Shown: positions 18,639-28,433 of the stretch, one piece after another
Layout: each line of letters starts with the position of its first letter
Numbering within the stretch: position 1 is the stretch's first letter
From: Kribbella solani
GTDB taxonomy: Bacteria; Actinomycetota; Actinomycetes; Propionibacteriales; Kribbellaceae
Direction of reading: 5' to 3'
Assembly (NCBI RefSeq): GCF_014205295.1
Contig: NZ_JACHNF010000001.1
Span: 682,001-746,000 of the forward strand
Length of the DNA stretch: 64,000 nucleotides
Translations under genes and position numbers: made by a program
Notes under the pieces: generated by a model
What the model saw: only the letters and a program-made list of their open reading frames with translations
Told to the model about the DNA's origin: nothing
Database searches by the model: none

Positions 18639-21600
18639 CTAGATGTTCGCGGGATCGATCGGCCGAGGCTCGCTCGGTACGGCGCTGCCGCGGCGTGCCC
18701 GGATCACCAGGTCCCGCCCGCGCATTCCGCTGCCCTGGCTGGTCCGGTGCAGCCGCCGCAAGGCGCGCTGGTCGGGCCGGCCCGGGTACCGAGTGGCGAG
18801 CGCCGCCGGATCGGTGGCGCGCATCATGCCGTGGTAACGCATCAGCACCGAACCGATCAGCAGCCCTTCGGCCACCACCCCGGTCAGCGCGCTCTGCAGC
18901 GGTCGCACCGGTACGGTGAACGGAACCGTGATCACGGCGTCCTGCGCCTGGTTCGGGTCCTGCACCGCGACGATCAGCGCCTCGACCGCTTCCTTGAACT
19001 CCCCGAAGTGCGCCCAGCGCCGTAGTGCCTCCATGTCCGCGGGACTCATCGCACCGTTCCACCCCAGCGACACATACGCCGTACCGGCCGCGTTGCGTGC
19101 GAGCTGCACCTTGCTCTGAAGCTCGTCCGGGATTTGGTCCGGCCCAACCGGGATCTCCACTCGCGTCACCGTGTCGGGAGCCGCACCGGTCGCCTGAGTG
19201 ACGATTTTCGCGATCGCTCCGGTGAAGTCGCTGTCACCCGGCAGTTGCAGCAGCAGTGCTGCCGCAGCGTCCGAAGGTCCTTCCCAGAGCAGCGTCATGG
19301 TCTGCGTGGGCAAGAAGTCGATCAGCCCGTCGAACCCATTGGGCAGGTCCGCAGTGGCCGCACTGACCGGTTCAGTGACGTACCAGTTCTCGAACAACTG
19401 CTGGATCTTCGCGGCATCTGGAGCCTGCAGCTGCGCAACCAGAGCATCCCGGTCGGCCTTCGTCATCACTCCGGCAAACAGCAGCCGCCCTTGTGGGTCG
19501 ATGGAGACCCGGTTGCGTGTGTCCGGTGGCAGGTTCGCGGTGGAGTAGGTGGTACTCAGCTGCTCCTCGGTCACCTGAACCAGGTCTACTGTCAACGGGA
19601 AGTCGCCAAGTACGCCGGTCGGCGGCAGCAGAGTGGTCTGTGCAACCAGGAACCGCTTGCCCAGCTGCCGATGCGTGAACTTCCGCGCCACCGCGTCGTA
19701 GAAGCACTCCGCCTGCACTTCGATGTTGCCGCTGAACAGCTCCACGATCTGATACACGACCTCCGGGTCCGGTAACGCGCTCAGCTTGCGCGCGGTCGCC
19801 GTACCGGCAGCCGGATCAGGTACCTCACCCGGCCAGCGCTGCTGCGCATCGTCGGGCAGGCTGTCCCAGAACCGGCGCAACGGGATGGTGATACTGCGCG
19901 CGCGGGTGTCGTGGCTCAGCTCACCGGGCGACCCCTCCGGGAACGGTGGCATCCGTTGCCAGTCGACGTCCGCCCCGGTCACGGTTGCCTGCGGCAACGG
20001 CGAACGGTACGTCAGGTCGCGCTGGGTCACGCTGTTGATCGGAGAGACCGTGTTGTCCGTCTGGGCGATCAGCAGTAACCGGTGGTCGTAGTAGAAGGGC
20101 AAAGCTCGCCACTGCAGGGCGACCACGCCCTGCGAGAAGTTCCCGACCCGCTCGGGCAGGTCGAGTCCGCGCAGTTCGTCGAGCTCGTCCGTGCTGTCGA
20201 GTGCCAGGTGATCCGGTTCGCTCGGTAGCTCGGCAGGGATTCCCGGATATTCGCCTTCGACCAGTCGTACTGGCAGTTGGAGCTGGTGATCGGTGGCGAA
20301 GTCGAGCAGCCAGTAGTACCAACTCGCATAGCCGAAGCGGCGGAGCAAGCTGAAGGCGATTTGTCGGAAGGTGAGCTGCCGGACCAGAGTCTGGTTCCGC
20401 TCCGTCAGTGCCTGTTCGTGGTGCTGGGCGACGATCACTTCCCACAGGGCACCCGGGGCCGGCGGGTGCGCCGGAGTTGCTGCCTCGTCGAGCCGGCGGG
20501 AACTGAGGACCAGGGGCGCGTCGACGGCCTGCGTACGGTCGATGACCACGTCGAGCCCGCCCGCGGCCGGGTCCACCGTGACGACCGGAGTGTCGATCTC
20601 GGTGGCCGCGCGGCCGGGGAACAGAGTGGGTGAACGCCGAAGGCTCTGCCAGAGCAGGTCGTAGCGGCCGTAGGGCTGCAGGTAGTAGCGCAGTGTGTGG
20701 GCCCAGCGATCTTCGAGCAGCTGCGTGTAGGTCAGCCGCCCACCGTCGTCCGGTGTGGCGACCGCAGGCGATCCGGCCCGTGGGTACGCCGTTGCCGCCC
20801 ACGGTCCGGCTCCGGTCTCGCCAAGCCCGTCCGCGCCCGCGGCGATCGCACCGCTGGCGTCGAAGAAGCGTGCTGTCCACCCGAGGACGTCAGGCAGGAC
20901 CTGACCGATCTCCGTCTCGCCCGTGGGGACGGTGACCTTGCTGGGCTCCTTCGGGTCGGTGCTGTTCAGCGTCTCCAGGTAGTACTTGAGTCGGAGCCAC
21001 TGTGTGTTCTCGGGAGTGGTGCTGTCGGCAAACGCTGTGGCCAGCGCTCCGGTCGCGACGGCGAAGTGGTTGGTGCGTTCGTCGGTTGGGCCGAAGTCGT
21101 CGATCTGCAGAGTGCCGGCCAAGCCCCCAGCAGCCTGCAGGTCGGCCGCAGCCAACGAAGGGCGCAGCAATTCGAGCTGGTCGGCGCTGAGCATGGTGCT
21201 CGCAGTCAGTACCTTGAGCTGTCCGTCGTAGCTGAGCAGCGGCTTGATCGCGTCGGCGAACGGCTGCGGATCCACGGTCAGCTTGGCCGACGGACGTACC
21301 TCGATCGTTGCGGGCAGGTCCGCTCCGCGGAGGAACAGCGCGGCTTCGCCGTTGAGCGGCAGCCTGATCACCTGGGAGATGTTCGGCTGTGCCGCAAGCT
21401 CCCGCTGGCCGGCGCCACTGTCGGGCCGATTTACCACGCTGCAAGGCTCCGTGACGCTGAAGCGCACCTCGACATCGGTGTTCGAGCGTCCGGTGATGGT
21501 GACGGCTCGGTACCGCAGGCGCTGCCGGACGGTCGGTCGCAGACTGATCTGGACCAGCGCGAGGAGGTCATCGGTCTCAGCCGGGCGGTCACTCAGCTGG

Positions 21601-24600
21601 ACGCTGCGGCCCGGCTGGAACAGCAGCTCGACATGGAGATGACGACGTACAGCGGCGTAGGCCGCGGCATCCGGGTCCGTACTGTCTGCCAGTTTGGCCA
21701 GAAGATCCTGCAGCAGCTCCGCCAGCCTCGGTCCCTGCAGTGTGCCCGTCACCGGGTCGTGGAGGCTGAATGTCACAGCCAGACCGAGACGCTGCAGCAC
21801 ACCCCAGCCATACCGATCGGCTTCGGGCGGGCAGCTGGCCTGGAAGTCGGCAAGGTTGTTCGGCAGCGTCGGCGGGCTGACTTGCAGTGCGGCCGCATAG
21901 CCGTTCGACAACAAGCCCTGTCCGTCGACGACGCTGCCGGGCCGCAGTGCCCGCAGCCGGTCCACGACGCGTTCGAGCAATGGATGAACGGCCGTCGTCC
22001 GCACCCCAGCAGGCTGAGTGACGCCCGGCCACTCCGGCCACTCCAGATACGAGTCCTGCCACGAGTACCAGGGACCACGTTCCTCCTGGATGCCTTGCGC
22101 CGCGGGATCCGGCTGGCGGCGGCGCTGGATCGCACCGGGGTACCAGGCTTCCCACTGGCTGGTGTTCAAGGTGTCCCCAGGCATCAGCGGGAGGTCGTCG
22201 GCGGGGAGCATCTGGACCTCTTGCAGCAGCCGCAGTTCCGCGGCCAGCCGGGCACCGTTGGCAAAGGTGTCCGTGGTGGCAGCGTCGATGTTCAGCTCGT
22301 ACAGCCGGAACCCGGCGTTCAGATCGAGTGGGTACGCCGCGGATCCGCTCGGACCCTGGTTCCAGCGAAATCGGATCGCCCGGATCCCCAGCGGATGCGG
22401 CCGGAACCCGATAGTCCCGGCGACATCACCGGTGAAGACGAAGGGCGCCGTGCCGGTCCCGAGCGGCATCGGGGTGTGCGCCGTTCCTGGCTCGGCCCGC
22501 TCGTCCTCGGGCTGCACTACAGCGAAACTGGTCGGACGCGGCAGCCACTCCAGCTCGGCCGGCCGACGCTCCTCGCGCGGGTTGCCCGACGCCTCGACGT
22601 GATCGGTCGGCGCTGCCGATGTCGGCGGGGTCGCGACGGCCTCGGCCGCGAGCAGGAGCTGCACCGGAGCGAGCGCCGACGGTACGTCCCGGTCGGAGAT
22701 CGTCTGGAAGAACACCCGCCAGGCCTCCGGACGCCACGCACCCGTCGGCAGCACACCCTTCTCGCGCAGTACGTCGATCGGGATCACCGCGGCGCGCGCA
22801 CCAGGCGGTCCGAGCACCTGCTCCAGGTCGATCTTGATGTCGGTGGGCAGCGGGCGCGCGTTCGACGTCGGCAAACCGGCCGTGCGCCCGCGCTGCGTCG
22901 TGCTGTCCAGACCGTAGGAGCCGATCGGGACTGTGCTCTCGCGCCGGAAGATCAACCGGTACGTACGGATCGGAACCGACGGTCCGTTCTCGCGAGCCGG
23001 CTCGGTCCACTCCACGGAGACCTGCCGCGGGGGCAGTACCTGTGGTGTCGACGCGCTACCGGTGGGCTCCAGGTCGGACGGCGCGATGCTGTAGCTCACG
23101 GTGAGATCACCGTCGACCGGAACCGCGGGCGGGGTGTTCGGGTAGCGCGTGGCGATCAGAGTCAACGGGCGTCCAGCGGTACCGGAATAGTCGACCGGGG
23201 TGATGGTGTAGACGTAGCTACGTCCCTCCCGTGGCAGTGCCGCACGGTCCTCGGCGGTGTCGGGGAAGTGATCGACCACCTGGAAGCGGGGCTGCAGTAT
23301 CGAGAGCGTGTCGACGCCCTCGGTCGTCTCGCGGTGCAGGACCTTGATCGGTTTCACCGTGGTGGTGTGCTCGGCCTCGTCCCCGTTGAGCGACCGGCGT
23401 CGTACGAGGTAGTGCGCAAGGTGATGGTCGGGGTCGTTCTGGACCCGGGTCATCCCTGTCCCGGCTGGACGCTGCCAGGTCAGCTCCCAGGTCAGCGCGA
23501 TGGTGCCGGCGTCGTTGTACTGACGCACCTGCTCGAACTCGGGTGAGAACAGGCTGAACTGCGACTGCGCGACATTGAACGTGCGGACGTCCGCACTCGT
23601 CGTACCAGGAGCCGTCGCCTCGGGGCGCTCGCGCTGACTGATCGACGGCTGCGCGGCGCGGTCGTCGGCGACACGGTCGAGCCAGGCGGGGAGCCGGTTG
23701 CCGGTGGGTCGTACCGCGAACACCAGCCCCATGCTGAAAGCCACGGAGCTCTTCACCAACTCGTCGCGGGCCTGCTGGTTGTTCTCCGCATGGAACGCGC
23801 GCAGGTCGGAGATGACGTCGTGGATGATCACCCCACGCAACTGATGCGCCTGCTGGTTGCCCTGGGTCGGACTGACCGTTCCGGGGTCGCCGTCGGAACC
23901 GGCCAGCCCATCGCCGGAGTAGATCGATGTTGCCGGGTCGAAGGACTTCTCGAGCAGTTGCTCGTAGAGCTCATCGGGGTCGCGCTTGAGGAAGGGCGAG
24001 CCGTTGAACTGCTCGTACGCACCTCGGACGGCTGCTTCGAACGAACTGTCCGTCGGGTTCCGCACCCGCGGGTCAGTCACCGCGGTCCGGTCGACCGGTA
24101 GCGCCTCCGGGTCACCGACCGGATGTGCGACCGCGATGTCGCCTGCTCCCACGTAGACCTGCTTGAAGGCGTTGCCGACGTGCTGCGCCAGGCTGAGTCC
24201 ATCGTTCAAGGGGTCAGGTGCACTCGGTTGCCCAGTGACCGGGTTGACGATGCGGCGCTCGGACGACCCTTTGTAGACGCGCGCGGCCCAGTCGACCGCC
24301 CAGGTGATGGGCTGACCGGCGTTCACCGCCGCGGTCACGTCGATGAACCCCGCATTCGGCAGCGGCTCGAAGTGCCGCAGCGTGTAGGTCTCCGCCGCGG
24401 CCGGTGCCGGTACCCGCAGCGCGAAGTCCTTTGTGACCACGGTGCCCTCGGCAGGCGGTGGCGGCAGGAAGCCCACCTCTGGCTGGGCAACTGGGAAGCC
24501 GTCGACGATTACGAGCTTCCCGTCGGCGTCACGAAGCAGCCGCTCCGCTTGCGGCAGCAGGACGAAGTAGATCTGTCCCTCGGCGTCCCAGCTCGGTGCC

Positions 24601-27600
24601 TCCCGCAGTACCAAGACCGAGTAGCCGGGCACGTGAAAGGCATCGACTACAGGCTCGGCGATCATGGGCACGGCACCAGCGAACGCCCGTACGGGGGTCC
24701 CTGCGCTCTCGGTCCCGGGGATCGGCTCGACCTCGGTTGCTTCCAGCCCCAGCGACAGGAACTCTTTGGTCCGGTCGAAGGCGGCCTGGACGTTGTCCTC
24801 CTGGAACGCCACCTTGACCGTAGCCTGCAGGCTGTGGCCGCAGCAGGAGACACCCACGGTCCCGACACCGCGGACGCCCGGAATGCTCAGGCCCTTCACG
24901 CCGATCTCAAGGCCCGCGCTGAACGTGATCTCGAGGCTGAAGCTGAACGACAGCCGGATCGTGGTGAAGACCAGCGGGATCTTGATCCAGAACTCGATCG
25001 AGAAGCTGACCTGTACCTCCAGCCCGATTCCGCCGTACACGGCCGAGTTGTCCAGCGGATCGCGGAAGTCGATCACGCCGATGTAGCGCGCCCCGAAGGC
25101 GACCCGGGCCGTCGCGCTGATCCGCATCCCGATCAGCCCGAGGTCGACCCCGGCGCTCAGCTCCAGCCGGCCGCGGGCCAGGAAACTGGTGCCGAGCACC
25201 AGCTCGGTGGTCGAGACCCGGAAGATGAACCCACCCTCGACCTCCACCGCCAGCGGTCCGAGCGTGGTGTGCCAACGCAGCATGTTCGGCCAGCCGAGCT
25301 CGTAGTGGAACAGGCCGGGCTCGATCAGCAGCGTGGCCGAGAAGCGGCTGTTGCCGATCGCGTCGCGGACGAAGTCGGGCAGCGGCGGGTGCACGCCCGG
25401 CTTGCCGCCCTCCGGCTTCGAGACATGCGCGAGGAATCGCTTCTGCCGCGGCGACAGCAGGACGAACCCGCTCAGGATCGGGTTGTCGCGGGCGCCGTCC
25501 TTGTTGATGACGTAGTCGTTGTAGTTGGTGTTGAACCAGCCCCGTACCGACATGAAGAAGGTCAGGTCACTGCGGAACGCGATGATCGCGTCGACCAGGA
25601 AGATGCAGGCGAGATCCGCCTCGGCGAACTGCTCGTAGCGCAGCGGCGACGCCGACGCCGACGTCTGCGAGATCATCGCGCGCAGCACGATCGTCCAGCG
25701 CGGATCCTGACCGGCGTCCTCCAGATCCACTGCCCAGCGGTCGCGTTTGGACAGCTCGCCCTGGGTTCTGGACAGCCCTTCGAGCGTCTTGAGCAGCTTC
25801 TTCACATCGTTCTCGGCATCGGCGGCCTTGATCGCGGCGATCGTGAACCGGTACCCGAAGCCCAGGCCGATCTCGCGCAGATAGATCTGCACGACCGGAA
25901 TCATGAAGCTGACCTGACGGATCTCGAGGTAGATGAACCAGGCCCGCAACCACGGCTGCCCCGGCCCGCGCCGGACCCGGAGGAATCCGAAGCTCGCGGC
26001 GATCGTCGGCAGGCCCTGGATCTGGACGACGCCCTCGCCGATCAGACCCGTCTGGTCGGGCTCGTCGACGAAGTCGACCACGCCGCTCAGCTTGAACGCC
26101 GCGCCGAGCGCCAGGTTCACCGCCAGCCGGGTGAAGTGCAGCCGCGGCACGAACTCACCCGGTGCCGGCAGACCGATGAACAACTGGTGGTAGTCGGGCC
26201 GCGAATCCGGCGTGTCTCCCGGACCTTGCGCGAACCTCAGCTGACCGGTCACCTGCATCGCGCCGTCACCGTCGAAGAACTCGCACTGCGGTACGAACCC
26301 GATCGCGCGCAGCTCCATCTCGAAACACCCGAGGAAGCTGAACGTCACCGGCTTCGGCAGCTCGATCAGGAACTTCACGTGTTTCGCGATCACCGACGCG
26401 TCCCCGGTGAGCGGGCACTGGACCAGATCGATCCGTACCTTGCCCAGCAAGGCCAACGGCCCATCGGCGTCGTCACCCGGCGCCGGCGTGAACTGCGCGG
26501 AACCTGTGACGGTGAAGTACAAGTGGAAGGCGCCGTCGTCGACGAACCGTAGCCCGAGCGCGTCGACCGAGAACTGGAACCGGGTGCCCTTGCAGTCGAG
26601 CAGCTTGTTGCCCCGCAGATTCGCGGCGCCCTGTACCAGCGTCAGATTCCCGCCGTCGCGCTGCGCGAACTGCAGCGCGATATCGGCCGTGGCATCACCC
26701 ACCAGATCAGGCGGCAGCGGGCCGGACCCGGCGATCGTGAAGTCCGCGATCCGGTTCTCCCGAATCGTGAACCCGCTGTCGGTGAAGCGGAACCGGGTCC
26801 GCAACCCGTTCAGCCGGGCAGGCCGATCGGTCACCTTGGCCGCCAGGTTCACACCCTTGGGCGTCAGCGCGAAGTCCGTCACGCTGAAGGTGATCGGCTC
26901 CTCGCTGGCCCGCGTGAAGTCCAGCTCCAGAACGGCGCCGCCGGGCTGCTGGACCTGGTAGTTGTAGTCCTTCGTGGCGATCGTGAAGTAGTGGAAGGTC
27001 CCGTCGCCGAGATCCTTGCCCTTGAACCGCCACCGCATCCCGAACAGCTCCGGGAACTCCCGCTCGGCCTGCTTCGACCGCAGCTGGATCCCTTGCTCGT
27101 GATCGACCTTCAGCGCAAACGTGCCGAGATCGAACGTCAGCCGGCAGAGCAGGTCGAAGCTCAAACTCAGCACCTTCAGCCGGATGCCGATGTCGAAACT
27201 CACCGCACCCTGCGGCAGGGTGATCGGGAGCCCGTCGAGCGGTGTGTTGGTGTAGAGCTGCAGGAACTGTCCGTCGTCCCCACCACCCTGCTTCAGGAAG
27301 GGCAGGGTGAAGTCGCCCGAGTCGAGGTTGACACTGAGCGACGCGGTCCAGCCGTCGTGCAAGTCAGTTGGGTCGTAGACCGTCGGCGTACAGTCGTCCG
27401 GCGCGAGCGGCGGAATCGGCGTACTGAGCTCCTGGAAGAAGCCGGGTAGCTTCGGCGCCCCGAGTGTCACATCCAGCAGCACCAGACTGCGCGTCGTACC
27501 CGGTGGCTTCAGCTGCACGGCGAACAAGGGTTTGTCCGGCGGTTGTGGCGGCTCGTCGTTGTGCAGCTCTCGATCACCATCCCGCCCCCACGCGAACGTA

Positions 27601-28433
27601 GTGCCCGCCGTGAGCGGATCGCTCCCGGTCAACGTGACCACGAACGCGGCCCGCGGCCCCATCAGCAACAGGGAGAAGCGACCCGAAGCCGGCACGCTCA
27701 CGCTCAACCCGGGCAGCGAGAACGACGCCCCCGGCGAAGCCGCTTGCCAGTCCGCCCGGACCTCTTCGATCCCGTCGCCGATGATCATCCGGAGGGTGAT
27801 CTGCTGATCCCCGGCCGGGCTCCGGTCGCCGAGGTTCGGTATCAGCTGCCCCAGCAGCCGGTTCAGTCCACCAGTCCACTGCAACACCAGACACGCCTTG
27901 CCGCCCTCGCGGTGGAAGCCCACCGAGGCGCCGTCGACGATGGCGCCGGTAGCGCCGATCTGCACCGGATACGGCAGCTGGGCGGTGAAAGGCGAGTCGA
28001 AGGAGATCCCGTCCGCGCTGGCACTCACATCCAGCTTCGGTACGCCGATTTCGACGTACTGACGACTGGGATCCGGCTCGTAACCTCCGTCGACCTTGCG
28101 CATCGGCCGCAGCAACTCCGGCCCGAACCGCAGCGCTACCGGCGCATCGGTCACCTTGAGAACCGTCTGCGGGTAGATGTCGAGCTCCAGGCCGATTCCG
28201 TCGGCGTCAGGGCTCCGCTGCAGTACGAGGCTGACCGCGTTCAGGCCGGGCATCGCCAGGACCAGGTCCTGCTCCAGGAGCAGGTGCGTGACGAGCCGTT
28301 CCTCGTTGGGCGTGGCAACGGTTTCCGGCGGCTCGATCCAGATGTGGGCGAGGACGGCCGGGTCGGGCGGTTCCGGCAAGAACGACGGCCACTTCGTACC
28401 GAGGTAGTCCTTGAGGGTCACGAAGATGTTCAT
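18639..28433 (-). CDS. Giant 3264-aa beta-rich protein of unknown function
   Basis: ATG 28433 (MNIFVTLKDYLGTKWPSF) overlaps the stop of the PLD-like gene as ATGA, so translation is coupled. There is no signal peptide. Residues about 400-1200 are dense in alternating hydrophobic strands (VSFDIGIRLKVLSLSFDLLC, FSIEFWIKIPLVFTTIRLSF, SFSLEITFSAGLEIGVKG), a pattern seen in beta-solenoids or amphipathic grooves and tubes. Around 1615-1850 two fibronectin-III-like segments appear (YVYTITPVDYSGTAGRPLTL, VSVEWTEPARENGPSVPIRT). The C-terminal third has mixed strands and helices and ends RRGSAVPSEPRPIDPANI. Parts recall large DUF6603-like bacterial proteins, but I cannot confirm that. No catalytic motif is visible. 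The role is unknown, and co-function with its operon partners is inferred. Confidence 0.8.
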   Translation of the reverse strand: MNIFVTLKDYLGTKWPSFLPEPPDPAVLAHIWIEPPETVATPNEERLVTHLLLEQDLVLAMPGLNAVSLVLQRSPDADGIGLELDIYPQTVLKVTDAPVALRFGPELLRPMRKVDGGYEPDPSRQYVEIGVPKLDVSASADGISFDSPFTAQLPYPVQIGATGAIVDGASVGFHREGGKACLVLQWTGGLNRLLGQLIPNLGDRSPAGDQQITLRMIIGDGIEEVRADWQAASPGASFSLPGLSVSVPASGRFSLLLMGPRAAFVVTLTGSDPLTAGTTFAWGRDGDRELHNDEPPQPPDKPLFAVQLKPPGTTRSLVLLDVTLGAPKLPGFFQELSTPIPPLAPDDCTPTVYDPTDLHDGWTASLSVNLDSGDFTLPFLKQGGGDDGQFLQLYTNTPLDGLPITLPQGAVSFDIGIRLKVLSLSFDLLCRLTFDLGTFALKVDHEQGIQLRSKQAEREFPELFGMRWRFKGKDLGDGTFHYFTIATKDYNYQVQQPGGAVLELDFTRASEEPITFSVTDFALTPKGVNLAAKVTDRPARLNGLRTRFRFTDSGFTIRENRIADFTIAGSGPLPPDLVGDATADIALQFAQRDGGNLTLVQGAANLRGNKLLDCKGTRFQFSVDALGLRFVDDGAFHLYFTVTGSAQFTPAPGDDADGPLALLGKVRIDLVQCPLTGDASVIAKHVKFLIELPKPVTFSFLGCFEMELRAIGFVPQCEFFDGDGAMQVTGQLRFAQGPGDTPDSRPDYHQLFIGLPAPGEFVPRLHFTRLAVNLALGAAFKLSGVVDFVDEPDQTGLIGEGVVQIQGLPTIAASFGFLRVRRGPGQPWLRAWFIYLEIRQVSFMIPVVQIYLREIGLGFGYRFTIAAIKAADAENDVKKLLKTLEGLSRTQGELSKRDRWAVDLEDAGQDPRWTIVLRAMISQTSASASPLRYEQFAEADLACIFLVDAIIAFRSDLTFFMSVRGWFNTNYNDYVINKDGARDNPILSGFVLLSPRQKRFLAHVSKPEGGKPGVHPPLPDFVRDAIGNSRFSATLLIEPGLFHYELGWPNMLRWHTTLGPLAVEVEGGFIFRVSTTELVLGTSFLARGRLELSAGVDLGLIGMRISATARVAFGARYIGVIDFRDPLDNSAVYGGIGLEVQVSFSIEFWIKIPLVFTTIRLSFSFSLEITFSAGLEIGVKGLSIPGVRGVGTVGVSCCGHSLQATVKVAFQEDNVQAAFDRTKEFLSLGLEATEVEPIPGTESAGTPVRAFAGAVPMIAEPVVDAFHVPGYSVLVLREAPSWDAEGQIYFVLLPQAERLLRDADGKLVIVDGFPVAQPEVGFLPPPPAEGTVVTKDFALRVPAPAAAETYTLRHFEPLPNAGFIDVTAAVNAGQPITWAVDWAARVYKGSSERRIVNPVTGQPSAPDPLNDGLSLAQHVGNAFKQVYVGAGDIAVAHPVGDPEALPVDRTAVTDPRVRNPTDSSFEAAVRGAYEQFNGSPFLKRDPDELYEQLLEKSFDPATSIYSGDGLAGSDGDPGTVSPTQGNQQAHQLRGVIIHDVISDLRAFHAENNQQARDELVKSSVAFSMGLVFAVRPTGNRLPAWLDRVADDRAAQPSISQRERPEATAPGTTSADVRTFNVAQSQFSLFSPEFEQVRQYNDAGTIALTWELTWQRPAGTGMTRVQNDPDHHLAHYLVRRRSLNGDEAEHTTTVKPIKVLHRETTEGVDTLSILQPRFQVVDHFPDTAEDRAALPREGRSYVYTITPVDYSGTAGRPLTLIATRYPNTPPAVPVDGDLTVSYSIAPSDLEPTGSASTPQVLPPRQVSVEWTEPARENGPSVPIRTYRLIFRRESTVPIGSYGLDSTTQRGRTAGLPTSNARPLPTDIKIDLEQVLGPPGARAAVIPIDVLREKGVLPTGAWRPEAWRVFFQTISDRDVPSALAPVQLLLAAEAVATPPTSAAPTDHVEASGNPREERRPAELEWLPRPTSFAVVQPEDERAEPGTAHTPMPLGTGTAPFVFTGDVAGTIGFRPHPLGIRAIRFRWNQGPSGSAAYPLDLNAGFRLYELNIDAATTDTFANGARLAAELRLLQEVQMLPADDLPLMPGDTLNTSQWEAWYPGAIQRRRQPDPAAQGIQEERGPWYSWQDSYLEWPEWPGVTQPAGVRTTAVHPLLERVVDRLRALRPGSVVDGQGLLSNGYAAALQVSPPTLPNNLADFQASCPPEADRYGWGVLQRLGLAVTFSLHDPVTGTLQGPRLAELLQDLLAKLADSTDPDAAAYAAVRRHLHVELLFQPGRSVQLSDRPAETDDLLALVQISLRPTVRQRLRYRAVTITGRSNTDVEVRFSVTEPCSVVNRPDSGAGQRELAAQPNISQVIRLPLNGEAALFLRGADLPATIEVRPSAKLTVDPQPFADAIKPLLSYDGQLKVLTASTMLSADQLELLRPSLAAADLQAAGGLAGTLQIDDFGPTDERTNHFAVATGALATAFADSTTPENTQWLRLKYYLETLNSTDPKEPSKVTVPTGETEIGQVLPDVLGWTARFFDASGAIAAGADGLGETGAGPWAATAYPRAGSPAVATPDDGGRLTYTQLLEDRWAHTLRYYLQPYGRYDLLWQSLRRSPTLFPGRAATEIDTPVVTVDPAAGGLDVVIDRTQAVDAPLVLSSRRLDEAATPAHPPAPGALWEVIVAQHHEQALTERNQTLVRQLTFRQIAFSLLRRFGYASWYYWLLDFATDHQLQLPVRLVEGEYPGIPAELPSEPDHLALDSTDELDELRGLDLPERVGNFSQGVVALQWRALPFYYDHRLLLIAQTDNTVSPINSVTQRDLTYRSPLPQATVTGADVDWQRMPPFPEGSPGELSHDTRARSITIPLRRFWDSLPDDAQQRWPGEVPDPAAGTATARKLSALPDPEVVYQIVELFSGNIEVQAECFYDAVARKFTHRQLGKRFLVAQTTLLPPTGVLGDFPLTVDLVQVTEEQLSTTYSTANLPPDTRNRVSIDPQGRLLFAGVMTKADRDALVAQLQAPDAAKIQQLFENWYVTEPVSAATADLPNGFDGLIDFLPTQTMTLLWEGPSDAAAALLLQLPGDSDFTGAIAKIVTQATGAAPDTVTRVEIPVGPDQIPDELQSKVQLARNAAGTAYVSLGWNGAMSPADMEALRRWAHFGEFKEAVEALIVAVQDPNQAQDAVITVPFTVPVRPLQSALTGVVAEGLLIGSVLMRYHGMMRATDPAALATRYPGRPDQRALRRLHRTSQGSGMRGRDLVIRARRGSAVPSEPRPIDPANI

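Noticed and set aside
18622..19062. 110-codon N-terminal extension of the second giant protein
   Set aside because: It overlaps the end of the first giant gene and is Arg/Gly-rich; ATG 18621 has a ribosome site and a 17-nt operon gap.
20697..23546. 949-codon open frame on the plus strand inside the first giant gene
   Set aside because: It is antisense to an uninterrupted 9.8-kb gene, is Arg/Gln-rich, has no ribosome site and no recognisable domain; typical mirror frame in high-GC DNA. The same holds for the 809-codon frame at 24123-26552 and the 503-codon frame at 16780-18291.
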